64,000 nucleotides of DNA from Candidatus Manganitrophaceae bacterium (GCA_016200325.1 JACQEZ010000019.1:310001-374000), one strand, 5' to 3'; counted from the stretch's first letter, positions 25,700 through 34,149 are shown. Notes: generated by a model from the sequence alone, not told the origin. Translations and numbers: made by a program.

Positions 25700-26155
25700 T
25701 TACTTCGTCTTTTTGATGCTTCCCGGCGGCCGCTCGTTTAAAAGGGCCCAGAAGATGCCGAGCTGTTTCACCGCCTTGATGAATTCTTGAAAAGCGACCG
25801 GCTTGACGACATAGGCATTCACGCCGAGCTTATAGCTCTCGGCCAGATCGGGCTCCTCCCGCGAGGAGGTCAGCATCACAACCGGAATCGTTTTCAGCGC
25901 CTCGTCTCCCTTGATTGTCCTTAATACCTCCAATCCATTGACCTTCGGCATTTTGATATCGAGGAGAATCACGGCCGGATTTCCGGCCGCCCGCGCCTTA
26001 AATGCTTCGCGATAATACAGATAGTCCAATGCCTCGGCGCCGTCCCGGGCGACCACCACCTCGTTGGCCAAATTATACTCGGAAAGCGCTTCCAGCGTCA
26101 GCTCGACATCTTCGAGGTTGTCCTCGACCAGCAAGATGCTCTTGAAATCACCCAT
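25700..26155 (-). CDS. Single-domain response regulator (Rcp1-like)
   Basis: A 151-residue REC-only protein: ILLVEDNLEDVELTLEAL (acidic pocket), VILLDIKMPKVNGLEVLR (phosphoacceptor Asp), VVMLTSSREEPDL (Thr/Ser) and YVVKPVAFQEF (Lys). The expanded Rcp1-type loop around the PKVNGLEVL region is typical of partners of phytochrome-like hybrid kinases. The start overlaps the stop of the kinase gene by 8 nt, so it is almost certainly the cognate receiver. It may act as a phosphate shuttle to the GGDEF/EAL protein downstream. Confidence 0.9.
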   Translation of the reverse strand: MGDFKSILLVEDNLEDVELTLEALSEYNLANEVVVARDGAEALDYLYYREAFKARAAGNPAVILLDIKMPKVNGLEVLRTIKGDEALKTIPVVMLTSSREEPDLAESYKLGVNAYVVKPVAFQEFIKAVKQLGIFWALLNERPPGSIKKTK

Positions 26156-28676
26156 CCCTTTTCTCCTCCCCCCTTGGCCCCCTCGGCAATGAAAAGTAAA
26201 AGACGGCGCCGCGATCGAGTTGCCCCTCGGCCCAGGTCCGCCCGCCATGGCGGTGAATGATCCGACGGATGTTCGCCAGCCCGATCCCGGTTCCCTCAAA
26301 TTCTTCCGCACGATGCAACCGTTGAAAGACCCCGAAGAGCTTCCCGGCATACTGCGGGTCGAATCCGACCCCATTGTCTCGGACAAAAAAGAGGTGCTCT
26401 TTCGGATCGACGCGGCCGCCGATCTCAATTTCCGCGCGAGCGCGGGTCCGGCTGTATTTCACCGCATTGCTGATCAGATTGACCCAGACCTGCCGCAACA
26501 TCGCCGGATCTCCGGCCACCTTGGAGAGCGTCTCGATTTTCCAGACGATCTCCCGATCTCCGATCTCGGGCTGCAGCTCTTTGGCCACCTCCCGAATCAT
26601 CGCATTGAAATCGACCCTTCCGATCCGCATCTCGGTCTTCGCCATCCGTGAGAAGACGAGGAGATCGTCGATCAGGTTCCCCATTTTTTTGGAGGAGTGG
26701 ACGATGGTGTTCAGGTAATGCCGGCTTTTCTCATCGAGCGCAAGCCCTTGGTGTTCTTTCAGCAGCTCGACGAATCCATTGATATGGCGCAACGGCGCCC
26801 GCAGATCGTGCGAGACCGAATAGCTGAACGCCTCCAGCTCTTTGTTGGCCGCCTCCAGCTGTGCGGTCAGCTTACCCCGCTCCGCTTCCGTCCGCTTCCG
26901 GTCGGTGATGTCGCGGATCGCGCTGATGGTCCATCTCCCCTCTTCCGTCTCCAGCGGACTGAGACTGATCTCGACGGGAAACTCGATGCCGTCGCTTCGC
27001 CGCCCATAGAGCTCCAGCCCCGCCCCCATCGCACGCACCCCGGCCTCTCTGAAGTAGCCGGCCCGGTGATCCGGATGTTGCCGATGGAAACGCTCCGGCA
27101 CCAGGATCTCGACCGGCTGGCCCAGCAACGCCTTCCGGTTGTAGCCGAAGATCCGCTCGGTCTGGGCGTTGACGACCATAATGAGCCCGTTGCGGTTAAC
27201 GATGACGATGGCATCGGGCGCCGATTCCAGCAATCCGCGAAACTTCGACTCCGCCTGTTTGCGCTCGGTGATGTCTTCCGAGATGCCCAAAAGATAGAGC
27301 GGCTTCCCCTCCCGATCGTGGATCGGGATCTTTTTGGTATGGAGCGTCCGCGTCCCGAGGTGGCGGGTTTCAATCGGCTCTTCCGGAATATCGACCAGCC
27401 TCCCCTCCGTTAATACCTGCCGATCTTTGGCGATGAAAAAGTCGGCCTGCGCTTTGGGGAAAAAATCATAATCGTTCTTGCCGATCAGGTCGTCCCGGGA
27501 ATAGCCGAGGAGCGCCTCCCCCTCCCGATTAAATTGCACGAACCGGAGATCGCGCGCCTCTTTGACGAAAATCATCGCCGGAATGTTTTCGATAATTGAA
27601 TTTAAAAAGGCATCCTTCCGACGTAATTCCTCTTCCTCCCGTTTGCGCCCGGTGACATCCCGAAAAACGACGACCCCGCCGCGAAGCGCCCCGGCCGCAT
27701 CTCTCAACGGCCGGCCCGTCACGCTCAGCCAGACCCCCTCGGGGGCTTTCGCGTTACGCAAGAACTGCTCATCGGCATCGACCGATTCGCCGCGAATCGC
27801 GCGGGCCAGCGGGAGCCGGTCGGGAGGATAAGGGGTGACTTGATCGGGCAAAAAGACCCCGTACCGCTCCGACCACGCTTCCACGCCGACCTCCAATTTT
27901 CCAAGCTCGATGATCTTCTCCGCGGCGGGATTCCAACTGACGAAGCGGCCGTCCAAGCCGGCGACCACGACCCCTTCTCCAATGCTCGCCTGGATCGATT
28001 GGAGGAGATCGGTCTGTTTTGCCAGCCCCTCCTCCGCGCGCCGCCGCTCCGACATCTCTCGATTCAGGAGATAGAAAACAGTGCAGAAAATCGTGAGACC
28101 GATCACCCCGTCGAGCCACAAGAACTGCATTGTCTTTTGGGCCTGGACCGCGGACTCTTCCTCTCGGGTTTTCAACAGGAGATTCTCTTCCCCCTTCATC
28201 TCGGCGATGATCCGCCGGATGGCATCCATCTCCTCTTTCCCTTGCCGCATCTGCGCCGACTGATCGGGGGTCAAAAATCCCTGGCTCTTTCGCAATGCAA
28301 TCAGCGCTTTGAAGCGATTTTCCTTTTGGGCAATCAGCGGCGCAAGGAGGTCGAACCGCTTTTGCTGGTTCGGATTGTCTGCGGTGAGTCTTCTGACGCT
28401 CTGGAAGGCCCGATCAACTTGGGAGACCGCCGCGTGATAGGGCTCCAGGAAGATCTCATCTCCGGTAATGAGGTATCCCCGCTCCCCGGTCTCGGCATCC
28501 TTCAGGGTGGAGAAAAGCGCTTCGATCTGCTCCAGAACCTGTCGGGTATGCGAGACCCACTCGGCCGTTGCGCTCAACCGGACCGTGCTGCGATGGGAGA
28601 CGGCGGTGGTGACGATGAAGATCAGGACGGTCAGTCCCAATCCAATGTTGATTCGCCTTTGGTTCGAAGGCTTCAT
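26148..28676 (-). CDS. Membrane sensor histidine kinase with CHASE3 and three PAS domains
   Basis: An 842-residue kinase. Two transmembrane segments (about residues 10-27 and 183-204) bracket a periplasmic CHASE3-type four-helix domain (LFSTLKDAETGERGYLITGD). Three PAS modules follow (about 222-345, 352-475 and 478-605), then the dimerisation domain with SVSHDLRAPLRHINGF (phosphoacceptor His) and an ATPase domain with N, G1 (DNGVGFDPQYAGKLFG) and G2 (GTGIGLANI) boxes. The DHp/ATPase pair resembles cyanobacterial phytochrome kinases, but no chromophore domain is present. It is first in an operon with an Rcp1-like receiver and a c-di-GMP enzyme. Confidence 0.93.
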   Translation of the reverse strand: MKPSNQRRINIGLGLTVLIFIVTTAVSHRSTVRLSATAEWVSHTRQVLEQIEALFSTLKDAETGERGYLITGDEIFLEPYHAAVSQVDRAFQSVRRLTADNPNQQKRFDLLAPLIAQKENRFKALIALRKSQGFLTPDQSAQMRQGKEEMDAIRRIIAEMKGEENLLLKTREEESAVQAQKTMQFLWLDGVIGLTIFCTVFYLLNREMSERRRAEEGLAKQTDLLQSIQASIGEGVVVAGLDGRFVSWNPAAEKIIELGKLEVGVEAWSERYGVFLPDQVTPYPPDRLPLARAIRGESVDADEQFLRNAKAPEGVWLSVTGRPLRDAAGALRGGVVVFRDVTGRKREEEELRRKDAFLNSIIENIPAMIFVKEARDLRFVQFNREGEALLGYSRDDLIGKNDYDFFPKAQADFFIAKDRQVLTEGRLVDIPEEPIETRHLGTRTLHTKKIPIHDREGKPLYLLGISEDITERKQAESKFRGLLESAPDAIVIVNRNGLIMVVNAQTERIFGYNRKALLGQPVEILVPERFHRQHPDHRAGYFREAGVRAMGAGLELYGRRSDGIEFPVEISLSPLETEEGRWTISAIRDITDRKRTEAERGKLTAQLEAANKELEAFSYSVSHDLRAPLRHINGFVELLKEHQGLALDEKSRHYLNTIVHSSKKMGNLIDDLLVFSRMAKTEMRIGRVDFNAMIREVAKELQPEIGDREIVWKIETLSKVAGDPAMLRQVWVNLISNAVKYSRTRARAEIEIGGRVDPKEHLFFVRDNGVGFDPQYAGKLFGVFQRLHRAEEFEGTGIGLANIRRIIHRHGGRTWAEGQLDRGAVFYFSLPRGPRGEEKRDG

Positions 28677-29071
28677 CTATTGATACATTCTCGCGCGATA
28701 CGTTCTCACGACACGTTCTCGCTCGGGACGCGTTCTGATTGATCGGTTCGTCTATTGCGCTCGGCCTCTTCTTGAGATCGTTCCAGAAAGAGGAGATCGG
28801 AACCGAGGCTCATAAAGTCTTTCGGCAGAGACGTAGAGATATCGTAAAGGATTTTAAAAAAGGGCCAATACAGAGATTTAACGAGAAGCAAGCCGCGCGG
28901 CCTTTTGAGAGACGGCCTCACACTCGGCTGAAACGGAGAGCCTCTCCGGAGAAAGTATACCGGTGGATCGCTTCACCGGCAAGCGAGAATTGCACCGGGT
29001 CACCGCGCCAAAGAGGTCGAAAGGGGATTCTTCAAGGTCGGTTGATGGAAAGGGAATGGCCGCCGCTTCGT
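28677..29071. other. Intergenic region between the histidine kinase and DoxX genes
   Basis: About 395 bp. It is moderately GC-rich, without a convincing gene, terminator or repeat. A 71-codon minus-strand frame with a GTG start (28706-28921) has protein-like composition but no ribosome site or recognised motif, and I do not call it. Confidence 0.5.
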
Positions 29072-29455
29072 CTACTCCCGGCGCAGCGCCGCATCGACAC
29101 TCCAGAGGCCGCCGCCGGCGGCGGAGATGTATAAAAAGACGAAGCAGTAAAGGGCGGCGAGCTCTCCGTGGTTGATGATCGGAAAAAGCGCCTGCGTTCC
29201 ATGCATCATCCAATAGGCCGCCGCCATCAGCCCGCTGCAGAGGAATGCCGCCCCATGGGTGAAGAGGCCGATCATCACCAGCGTCCCGCCGATCAGCTCG
29301 ATCGGACCGGCAATCGCCACGATGAATCCGGGAAGCCCCGCCGGCGCCGCGACCGGAAAGCCGAGCAACTTCTGGCTGCCATGCCACAAAAAGAGAAGTC
29401 CGACGGCGATCCGCATCAAGGCATAGGTTTGGGGCGCAAACGATTTCATGAACAT
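29072..29455 (-). CDS. DoxX-family membrane protein
   Basis: A 127-residue four-helix membrane protein: YALMRIAVGLLFLWHGSQKL (TM1 with the conserved R and HGxxKL), IVAIAGPIELIGGTLVMIGL, a third helix around WMMHG and a final helix at LYCFVFLYISAAGGGLWSVD. The DoxX pattern is clear. I chose the start at 29455 (MFMKSFAPQ) because GGAGGG lies about 6 nt upstream. DoxX-like proteins are small integral membrane proteins linked to thiosulfate or redox homeostasis in some species; the role here is unknown. Confidence 0.88.
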   Translation of the reverse strand: MFMKSFAPQTYALMRIAVGLLFLWHGSQKLLGFPVAAPAGLPGFIVAIAGPIELIGGTLVMIGLFTHGAAFLCSGLMAAAYWMMHGTQALFPIINHGELAALYCFVFLYISAAGGGLWSVDAALRRE

Positions 29456-29615
29456 CGATCCCTCCATTGAAGGTTGCGGGGGCAGCCCCAAAGGGAGGAT
29501 AAGGGATCAACCGCTTTCTGTCAATCGGGCCGCCGCAGGCCGATCCATTTCTGACACCCTCCGAAGCGGCGCAACCCACCACAGCCGGCGCATTCGGCTC
29601 TCTCATTCAAATGCC

Positions 29616-30254
29616 TTAATGAAGGCGGGCTTCCAAAGCGTGGTAGAAGTCGACCCCATCCTCTTGAGAGAGGAGCGCTGGGGCCGCGTCTCGGAGCCGT
29701 TGGAGAAAAGCGTCATACCGCTCCGGCCGCCGGCGGATCTGATAATAGGCCGAGAGGTACGCTCCTCCTCCCCGGGCAATCTCCTCTTTAAACCGGTGGT
29801 GGTTCGAGATGACGAAAGCGGCCCGGCTTCTCCGGTGGTCCTCCAGAAGGTTTGACCGCTTCTCTTCCGGCTCGAGGTCAATGTAGTAGGAATTAGGATC
29901 GTACTTCGTCATCGCCCCCGTCATCGCGTCGATGCCCCAGCTGGTCGCTCCGCCGGTGGTGGTAAAAAACCCAAAATTAAAGAGCGCCACCGGCTCCACC
30001 GTCCGCATCAACGGAAGCTCCTTTGTTTTGTACCCTTCCTTCCGGATATTGAGATTTTTCTGCTCGAAGGTACTCCGCTTAAAGGTGCGGGTCAGCGGCG
30101 TCGTCCCAAGCGGCTCGACCCCAAGATAGACCTCGGCCCCCGGCGGCTCGGTTTTAATCGTGACGGTATCTTCCCTTTGGGAAAACATCGTCGCACAGCC
30201 AGCAAATAAGAAGAAAAACAATAAGACGAAAGCGATCAATCGATCCATCCCCAT
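29616..30254 (-). CDS. Lipoprotein with a PEGA-like domain
   Basis: A 212-residue protein with a lipoprotein signal (IAFVLLFFFLFAGCATMFSQ; lipobox FAGC, cysteine near residue 20). Next to it is a PEGA-like beta domain (TVTIKTEPPGAEVYLGVEPL followed by GTTPLTRTF, then IRKEGYKT). The C-terminal half is helical and basic and contains YYIDLEPEEKRSNLLEDHRR; no family recognised. PEGA domains occur in envelope proteins of many bacteria. It is probably attached to the outer membrane. Confidence 0.78.
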   Translation of the reverse strand: MGMDRLIAFVLLFFFLFAGCATMFSQREDTVTIKTEPPGAEVYLGVEPLGTTPLTRTFKRSTFEQKNLNIRKEGYKTKELPLMRTVEPVALFNFGFFTTTGGATSWGIDAMTGAMTKYDPNSYYIDLEPEEKRSNLLEDHRRSRAAFVISNHHRFKEEIARGGGAYLSAYYQIRRRPERYDAFLQRLRDAAPALLSQEDGVDFYHALEARLH

Positions 30255-30303
30255 CTCCTGTCAAAAAGGGATTAAAAATCGGCAACAAAACCCTCGACCT
30301 CTT

Positions 30304-31317
30304 TTAAACCGTATACCGGCTGCCGTCGAAGACCGTCTCTCCATCGATCTCAACCCGCTCCACCGCCGCAAAAACATCGACATGAAATTTCCCGCTTTTC
30401 GGAAAACCGGGCTTGGTATAAAGGGAGTGCTTCGCGCCAAGCGAGAGGTGGATTCCGAGCATCCGCTCATACGCGCCGATGTCGCTCAGCCGCCGGGTGC
30501 GGGTCAGCGCACGGTTCATCCCAAAGCCGAGCTCGCGCACCCAGACCGTCCGCTCCTCGGCGCGGATCCGATCCAACACGGCCTGAAACGCCGGGGGCGC
30601 CTCGGGCGCCTCGACCAGGATTCCTTCTTGAATCGTGACGGAGAAGGGTTCCTCCGGCGCGTGGACGGTAAAGTCGGTGTCTCCGAAGGCGAAGATCTTG
30701 AGCGCGCCGTTCACCCGCCGGACCTCCTTCGGCTCGGAGAAGACCTCTCCGATCGGGAACTGCCCCCCGGTATTTTTCATCTCCCGGTAATCGCCGATGT
30801 TCATCTTGGCGGTCTCAAAGGAGGAGTCGTAAACCAGCGCGGTCCCCGGGCAGATCACGTCGATCCGGGCCGCCCGATCGATCCGTCTTTTCAACGCCGG
30901 TCCGACCGACCGGTAATAGTCCGGATCATACGCCAGCGCGTCGATGTAGGTCGCAAGCTCCCCTTCCGGAATCCGCCCGAGATGCGGATGCTCGATCACC
31001 TTCAACCCCCGGCTGAAGAGCTCGACCCGAAACCGGAATTCATTCAGGCGAAAGCTGGTCGATTGAATCAGCGCCACCAGCGCCTTCGGCGGCAGCGCAT
31101 TCACCGCGGCCAAGATCTCGCTCGCCGTGACCTGGTCGAAATTCAGCACCGCGGCATTCGGCAGCGCCGCCCGATAGGCGTCCGCAAGGAGCTTCGACAA
31201 ATCCGACTGTGCATCGAAGACCAAGAGGGCGGCAGCCTCGGGCGGGTGCGCTAAGGCGAGGGTCAGGGTGTCCCGAACGTGGGCGTCGGCGCGCGCAAGC
31301 AGTGAAGCATCGGTCAT
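30304..31317 (-). CDS. M29-like (thermophilic metalloprotease) aminopeptidase family protein
   Basis: A 338-residue protein beginning MTDASLLARADAHVRDTL, with GGAGAGAGGGA before the ATG. The C-terminal half contains the layout of the M29/leucyl aminopeptidase-like family: FAFGDTDFTVHAPEE, then VRELGFGMNRALTRTRRLSD (a conserved E-x-G-x-G-x-N), IGAYERMLGIHLSLGAKHSL, and FHVDVFAAVERVEIDGETVF near the end, containing the typical H-x-D metal ligands. The substrate is unclear. Longer frames upstream to 31566 lack a ribosome site and cross the terminator region. Confidence 0.72.
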   Translation of the reverse strand: MTDASLLARADAHVRDTLTLALAHPPEAAALLVFDAQSDLSKLLADAYRAALPNAAVLNFDQVTASEILAAVNALPPKALVALIQSTSFRLNEFRFRVELFSRGLKVIEHPHLGRIPEGELATYIDALAYDPDYYRSVGPALKRRIDRAARIDVICPGTALVYDSSFETAKMNIGDYREMKNTGGQFPIGEVFSEPKEVRRVNGALKIFAFGDTDFTVHAPEEPFSVTIQEGILVEAPEAPPAFQAVLDRIRAEERTVWVRELGFGMNRALTRTRRLSDIGAYERMLGIHLSLGAKHSLYTKPGFPKSGKFHVDVFAAVERVEIDGETVFDGSRYTV

Positions 31318-31519
31318 CGGGTCCCTCTCTCCTGAATCCTTTTTACGCCGGCGGATGGCGCGAGTGCTTTGTCTGATTCCATCCTTCGGAACGTCGATCT
31401 TTCTTCTTTCAATCTTCCGCCGAGCGCTTGAGAGTATATCTCTTTTCGTGGCGCGCTTCCAGCCGGGGATCGGACGATTCGGGGGGCGATTCAGCGGAAA
31501 GAAAAGCCGATCAAAATAA

Positions 31520-31557
31520 AACTGCCCCGACCGGAGCAGGTCCGGGTCGGGGCAGTT
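31520..31557. terminator. Bidirectional intrinsic terminator
   Basis: Perfect 13-bp inverted repeat: AACTGCCCCGACC (31520-31532) and its complement at 31545-31557, 12-nt loop. On the minus strand it is followed by TTTATTTT and so ends the cold-shock transcript. On the plus strand it is followed by a shorter TTTT. Confidence 0.85.
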
Positions 31558-31578
31558 TTCGTGCAAAAGAAATTCCGC

Positions 31579-31785
31579 TTAGGAAATCAGTCTCACGTTG
31601 GTGGCTTGAGGGCCCTTCTGGCCTTGGGTCACCTCGAATTCGACTTCATTTCCCTCTTCGAGGGATTTGTAGCCTTCTCCCGCGATGGCGGAAAAGTGGA
31701 CGAACACATCCGCTTCGCCGTCGTTGCGCGTGATAAATCCGTAACCCTTGCTGCCATTGAACCACTTCACTTTGCCATTGATCAT
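31579..31785 (-). CDS. csp: Cold-shock domain protein
   Basis: A 68-residue OB-fold RNA-binding protein: [20 protein letters not shown] (RNP1, KGYGFI) and DVFVHFSAI (RNP2, VFVHF), ending PQATNVRLI. It acts as an RNA chaperone or antiterminator. GGAGAAACACAA precedes the ATG. A longer frame to 31878 is part of the leader and not coding. The gene has its own promoter at 31914-31942 and a leader of about 120 nt containing an intrinsic-terminator-like hairpin, followed 22 bp after the stop by a strong terminator. Confidence 0.95.
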   Translation of the reverse strand: MINGKVKWFNGSKGYGFITRNDGEADVFVHFSAIAGEGYKSLEEGNEVEFEVTQGQKGPQATNVRLIS

Positions 31786-31837
31786 TTGTGTTTCTCCATA
31801 TGGTTTGTTTGAGCCCACTGCCACAACGTGTGTGAAA

Positions 31838-31876
31838 TAAAAAAAGCCGCCGTCCTTTGAGAGGGCTGCGGCTTTC
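31838..31876 (-). terminator. Terminator-like hairpin inside the cold-shock leader (attenuator)
   Basis: On the minus strand, AAAGCCGC (31875-31868) pairs with GCGGCTTT (31850-31843), with an inner CCT...AGG, and is followed by a run of seven T and TATTT. It lies about 30-70 nt after the predicted transcription start and about 55 nt before the csp start codon. It has the complete form of an intrinsic terminator, so transcription should stop here unless readthrough is favoured. Confidence 0.75.
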
Positions 31877-31913
31877 ACTTACTTTGATGCACCATCTACA
31901 ATGAGCTGTCTGA

Positions 31914-31942
31914 ACTATACAGGGATCTAAAAATAAAGTCAA
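31914..31942 (-). promoter_or_regulatory. Promoter of the cold-shock gene
   Basis: On the minus strand, TTGACT (31942-31937), a 17-bp spacer and TATAGT (31919-31914). Predicted transcription start near 31907, giving a leader of about 120 nt before csp. A six-codon frame MVHQSK (31895-31875) ends at the first base pairs of the attenuator hairpin; it has no clear ribosome site. Confidence 0.7.
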
Positions 31943-31979
31943 CCTGGATTTATAAGAATTTTCAGCTCCCCCTTCTCAT

Positions 31980-32008
31980 TTGTATGAAGCGACAAAAAAA
32001 GGTATAGT
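31980..32008 (+). promoter_or_regulatory. Candidate promoter of the small zinc-ribbon-like gene
   Basis: TTGTAT (31980-31985), 17-bp spacer and TATAGT (32003-32008). It is divergent from the csp promoter, the two being about 40 bp apart. A start near 32015 gives a leader of about 30 nt. Confidence 0.45.
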
Positions 32009-32045
32009 GGAGCATACTTTCACAGGAGAAAGGTCAATCATCGAT

Positions 32046-32243
32046 ATGGATAGAGAAGAGCGGCTTAGAAAAAACTGGGGCAACAAACCTTGCAATCATT
32101 CCGAAATTCAAAGAGAAAAACACGATCTCGGCGGCGCAACCGGCGACTATGTCTGTGTTCAGTGCGGGAAGGTCTTCATGGAAGGGGAAGAGTGGGAGCG
32201 AAAAAAATCCAATGAGGGAAGGGCCGATCACCCAGGAAGTTAA
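32046..32243 (+). CDS. Small zinc-ribbon-like protein
   Basis: A 65-residue protein from MDREERLRKNWG. It contains PCNHSEI and, 20 residues on, YVCVQCGKVF, giving a C-x-H...C-x-x-C set that can bind one zinc. I do not know a function. The start is uncertain: AGGAG sits about 18 nt before this ATG, and an earlier in-frame ATG at 31980 overlaps the predicted promoter. The region is AT-rich compared with the flanking genes. Confidence 0.6.
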   Translation: MDREERLRKNWGNKPCNHSEIQREKHDLGGATGDYVCVQCGKVFMEGEEWERKKSNEGRADHPGS

Positions 32244-32299
32244 ACCTATTTTGTTTCAATCCCCGTTTCACATTCTCATTCTCATTGCGTTCCCTTGAG

Positions 32300-32647
32300 T
32301 TATCCGCCGGCGCGTTTAACCGTATAGCCTTTCTGCCGGAGGGCCGCTTCCACCGCGTCGCGGTGATCGCCTTGAATTTCGATGATCCCCTCCTTAACGG
32401 TCCCGCCGCTCCCGCACGCCTGCTTCAGCGCCTTCGCCAAGGTTTTGAGCCCCTCCGGGTGAAGCGGCACCCCCGTAATCAGGGTGACCCCTTTCCCCTT
32501 GCGACCTTGGGTCTCCCGCGAAACCCGGACAATGCCGTCCCCTTTCGGCGCCGTCTGCTTTTGGCGGCAGCGGCATTTCGCAATCGGCGCGCCGCAATCG
32601 GGACACATCTTTCCCTGCTCGGTGGAGTAGACGATTCCGGAGGTCAT
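32300..32647 (-). CDS. yciH: SUI1/eIF1-family translation factor (YciH-like)
   Basis: A 115-residue protein. A zinc-ribbon-like start (MCPDCGAPIAKCRC) precedes the SUI1 core GKGVTLITGVPLHPEGLKTL, then LKQACGSGGTVKEGIIEIQG and DHRDAVEAALRQKGY. YciH resembles eukaryotic eIF1 and in bacteria influences start-site fidelity or translation under stress. Family assignment is clear. Confidence 0.92.
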   Translation of the reverse strand: MTSGIVYSTEQGKMCPDCGAPIAKCRCRQKQTAPKGDGIVRVSRETQGRKGKGVTLITGVPLHPEGLKTLAKALKQACGSGGTVKEGIIEIQGDHRDAVEAALRQKGYTVKRAGG

Positions 32648-32670
32648 GCTTAGCCCCTATCGGACCTGCT

Positions 32671-32910
32671 TCATGAAAAGAATTTGGGATGGAGTTGCTC
32701 TTCTGGTATAAATCGGGACGCCTGCCGGATAATCGCACGAAGCGTTCCGACATCGAGTTCCCGGTGCTTCGGAATGGTGAGGGTCTGATGACCGGAGGAG
32801 ATCATCCGACGAAGTTTAACATGACTTCCACGTTGGGCTTGGACCATGAAACCAAATTGGACAAAAGTTGCAATCACCTCTTCGCCGGAGAGTCGCTTCA
32901 ACTTAGGCAT
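32671..32910 (-). CDS. hicA: HicA-type mRNA interferase toxin
   Basis: A 79-residue protein with the HicA double-stranded-RNA-binding-like fold: LKRLSGEEVIATFVQFGFMV, then QRGSHVKLRR, whose His is the catalytic residue, and LTIPKHRELDVGTLRAIIRQ. HicA cleaves mRNA and is neutralised by HicB. Here the antitoxin gene comes first and the toxin overlaps it by 8 nt; the reverse order (hicA first) is the classic arrangement. The pair looks intact and functional. Confidence 0.9.
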   Translation of the reverse strand: MPKLKRLSGEEVIATFVQFGFMVQAQRGSHVKLRRMISSGHQTLTIPKHRELDVGTLRAIIRQASRFIPEEQLHPKFFS

Positions 32911-33136
32911 GAAGCGATTCCAGCTCCATCGTCATAATCAGTGTCGGATGCGGCGCGAGCCCCAACTCGGTCAGATTCTCCCCTTCAAGGTGCAGTTCGA
33001 CGGCTTCTTGGAGATTCCGAACGGTTTCGTCCAGTGTCTTGCCCTGCGTCACGACTGGAATCTCAACACATTCGGCAACGTAGTGCGATTCGCTCTTTCG
33101 AACAATCGCTTTAATGGTATGTTGAAGATTCATCAT
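32903..33136 (-). CDS. hicB: HicB-type antitoxin
   Basis: A 77-residue protein with the HicB partial RNase H-like fold: HTIKAIVRKSESHYVAECVE, VVTQGKTLDETVRNLQEAVE. It is short and lacks an obvious C-terminal helix-turn-helix or ribbon-helix-helix, so autoregulation may be limited or use another site. It is the first gene of the pair and ends inside the hicA start. Confidence 0.88.
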   Translation of the reverse strand: MMNLQHTIKAIVRKSESHYVAECVEIPVVTQGKTLDETVRNLQEAVELHLEGENLTELGLAPHPTLIMTMELESLHA

Positions 33137-33399
33137 TCCCCCTTTTTATCAAAGAATAGGTGAAGGACAGAAGCAAGTCAAGCCTCAGCGGCCGCCTAAA
33201 GCGGTCCAGACCGGTGACAGTCTCTCTTCCCCTTTATTATTTTGCAAAAACAATTCAGGGGATTCGGCTCGACAAAAGCGATGTAACCCAAAAAGATCAG
33301 GTCGGCCGCCATTTCTACACCGAAGAGGGATCGATCTCTTCATGATCTCCACGCTCTACGGTTGCAATCCTAGAAACAATTCGACGGAAGGGGGGCCGC

Positions 33400-33762
33400 C
33401 TAGGACGAATGAAACGCGATCCGGTTTCCTTCGCTGTCGTCGACGACGGCGCGGAATCCGTGCGGCGCGATCGACTTCTTCGGCTCGACCACCTTTCCGC
33501 CGTTCGGCGCCACCGCCGCCACCGCCGCGTCGAGGCGGCCTTGGACATTGAGGTAGATCCGGGGGCCGGAGAGAGACGGTTTGTTCTCGTCGGCGACATA
33601 GAGACAGGCGCCGACCTCCCCCTCCCCGAACGGCAACAGCCCGAGCGATATCTCCCCCAAGGTTGCTTTTTTGACCGGCGCGCCGAGGACGGCGGCGTAA
33701 AACCGGATCGCCCGATCGAGATCTTTGACCGGAATATCACACCAGACAATTTGATGCGCCAT
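33400..33762 (-). CDS. VOC-superfamily protein (glyoxalase-like)
   Basis: A 120-residue protein with two beta-alpha-beta-beta-beta units: VWCDIPVKDLDRAIRFYAAV and GPRIYLNVQGRLDAAVAAV, ending DDSEGNRIAFHSS. Members of this short subgroup are usually annotated as glyoxalase/bleomycin-resistance-like; the metal ligands are not all conserved (the first His position is a Cys in VWCDI). No clear operon partner. Confidence 0.82.
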   Translation of the reverse strand: MAHQIVWCDIPVKDLDRAIRFYAAVLGAPVKKATLGEISLGLLPFGEGEVGACLYVADENKPSLSGPRIYLNVQGRLDAAVAAVAPNGGKVVEPKKSIAPHGFRAVVDDSEGNRIAFHSS

Positions 33763-33825
33763 CGCATCCTCCTTTTTTATTCGAACGACCGGGCCCCTTT
33801 TCCTTCAGGCGATCCGCCGGTTTTT

Positions 33826-34101
33826 CTACCGCGACGCCGGATCTTTTTCGGCCTGCTTCTTTTCAAATGCGGCGGCGCAGGCGGGGCCGCAGAAATAGTG
33901 GGTCACCCCGTCTCTTCGGACCGCCTGCGCGGCGGTCCTGGAAACGTACGTAAGACAATGGGGGTCTTGCACCAGCGTGTCGCTCGAGCCGGCCGGCTTG
34001 GACTTCCCCGCCGCGCGGCGGTGCCAAAAGTTTCCGGAGATCCGGCCCAACAGAAAGGTGATGGCGGTGAGCAGCAGAAAAATAAAAATCAAACGGGGCA
34101 T
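33826..34101 (-). CDS. Membrane-anchored YHS-like protein (PP0621-type)
   Basis: A 91-residue protein with an N-terminal helix (LIFIFLLLTAITFLLGRISG) and a small cysteine-containing domain: DPHCLTYV, then THYFCGPACAAAFEKK. This is the C...FCGxxC pattern of YHS-like or TRASH-like metal-binding modules found in PP0621-type proteins. Metal handling is possible, but not demonstrated. Confidence 0.7.
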   Translation of the reverse strand: MPRLIFIFLLLTAITFLLGRISGNFWHRRAAGKSKPAGSSDTLVQDPHCLTYVSRTAAQAVRRDGVTHYFCGPACAAAFEKKQAEKDPASR

Positions 34102-34149
34102 TCTCGGCGTCCTCGTCTATTTGAATTTAGGTTGAGGGATCGGAATGAA

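Noticed and set aside
28706-28921. A 71-codon minus-strand frame with GTG start between the kinase and DoxX genes
   Set aside because: Composition is protein-like, but there is no ribosome site, no motif and no conserved neighbour arrangement. Not called.
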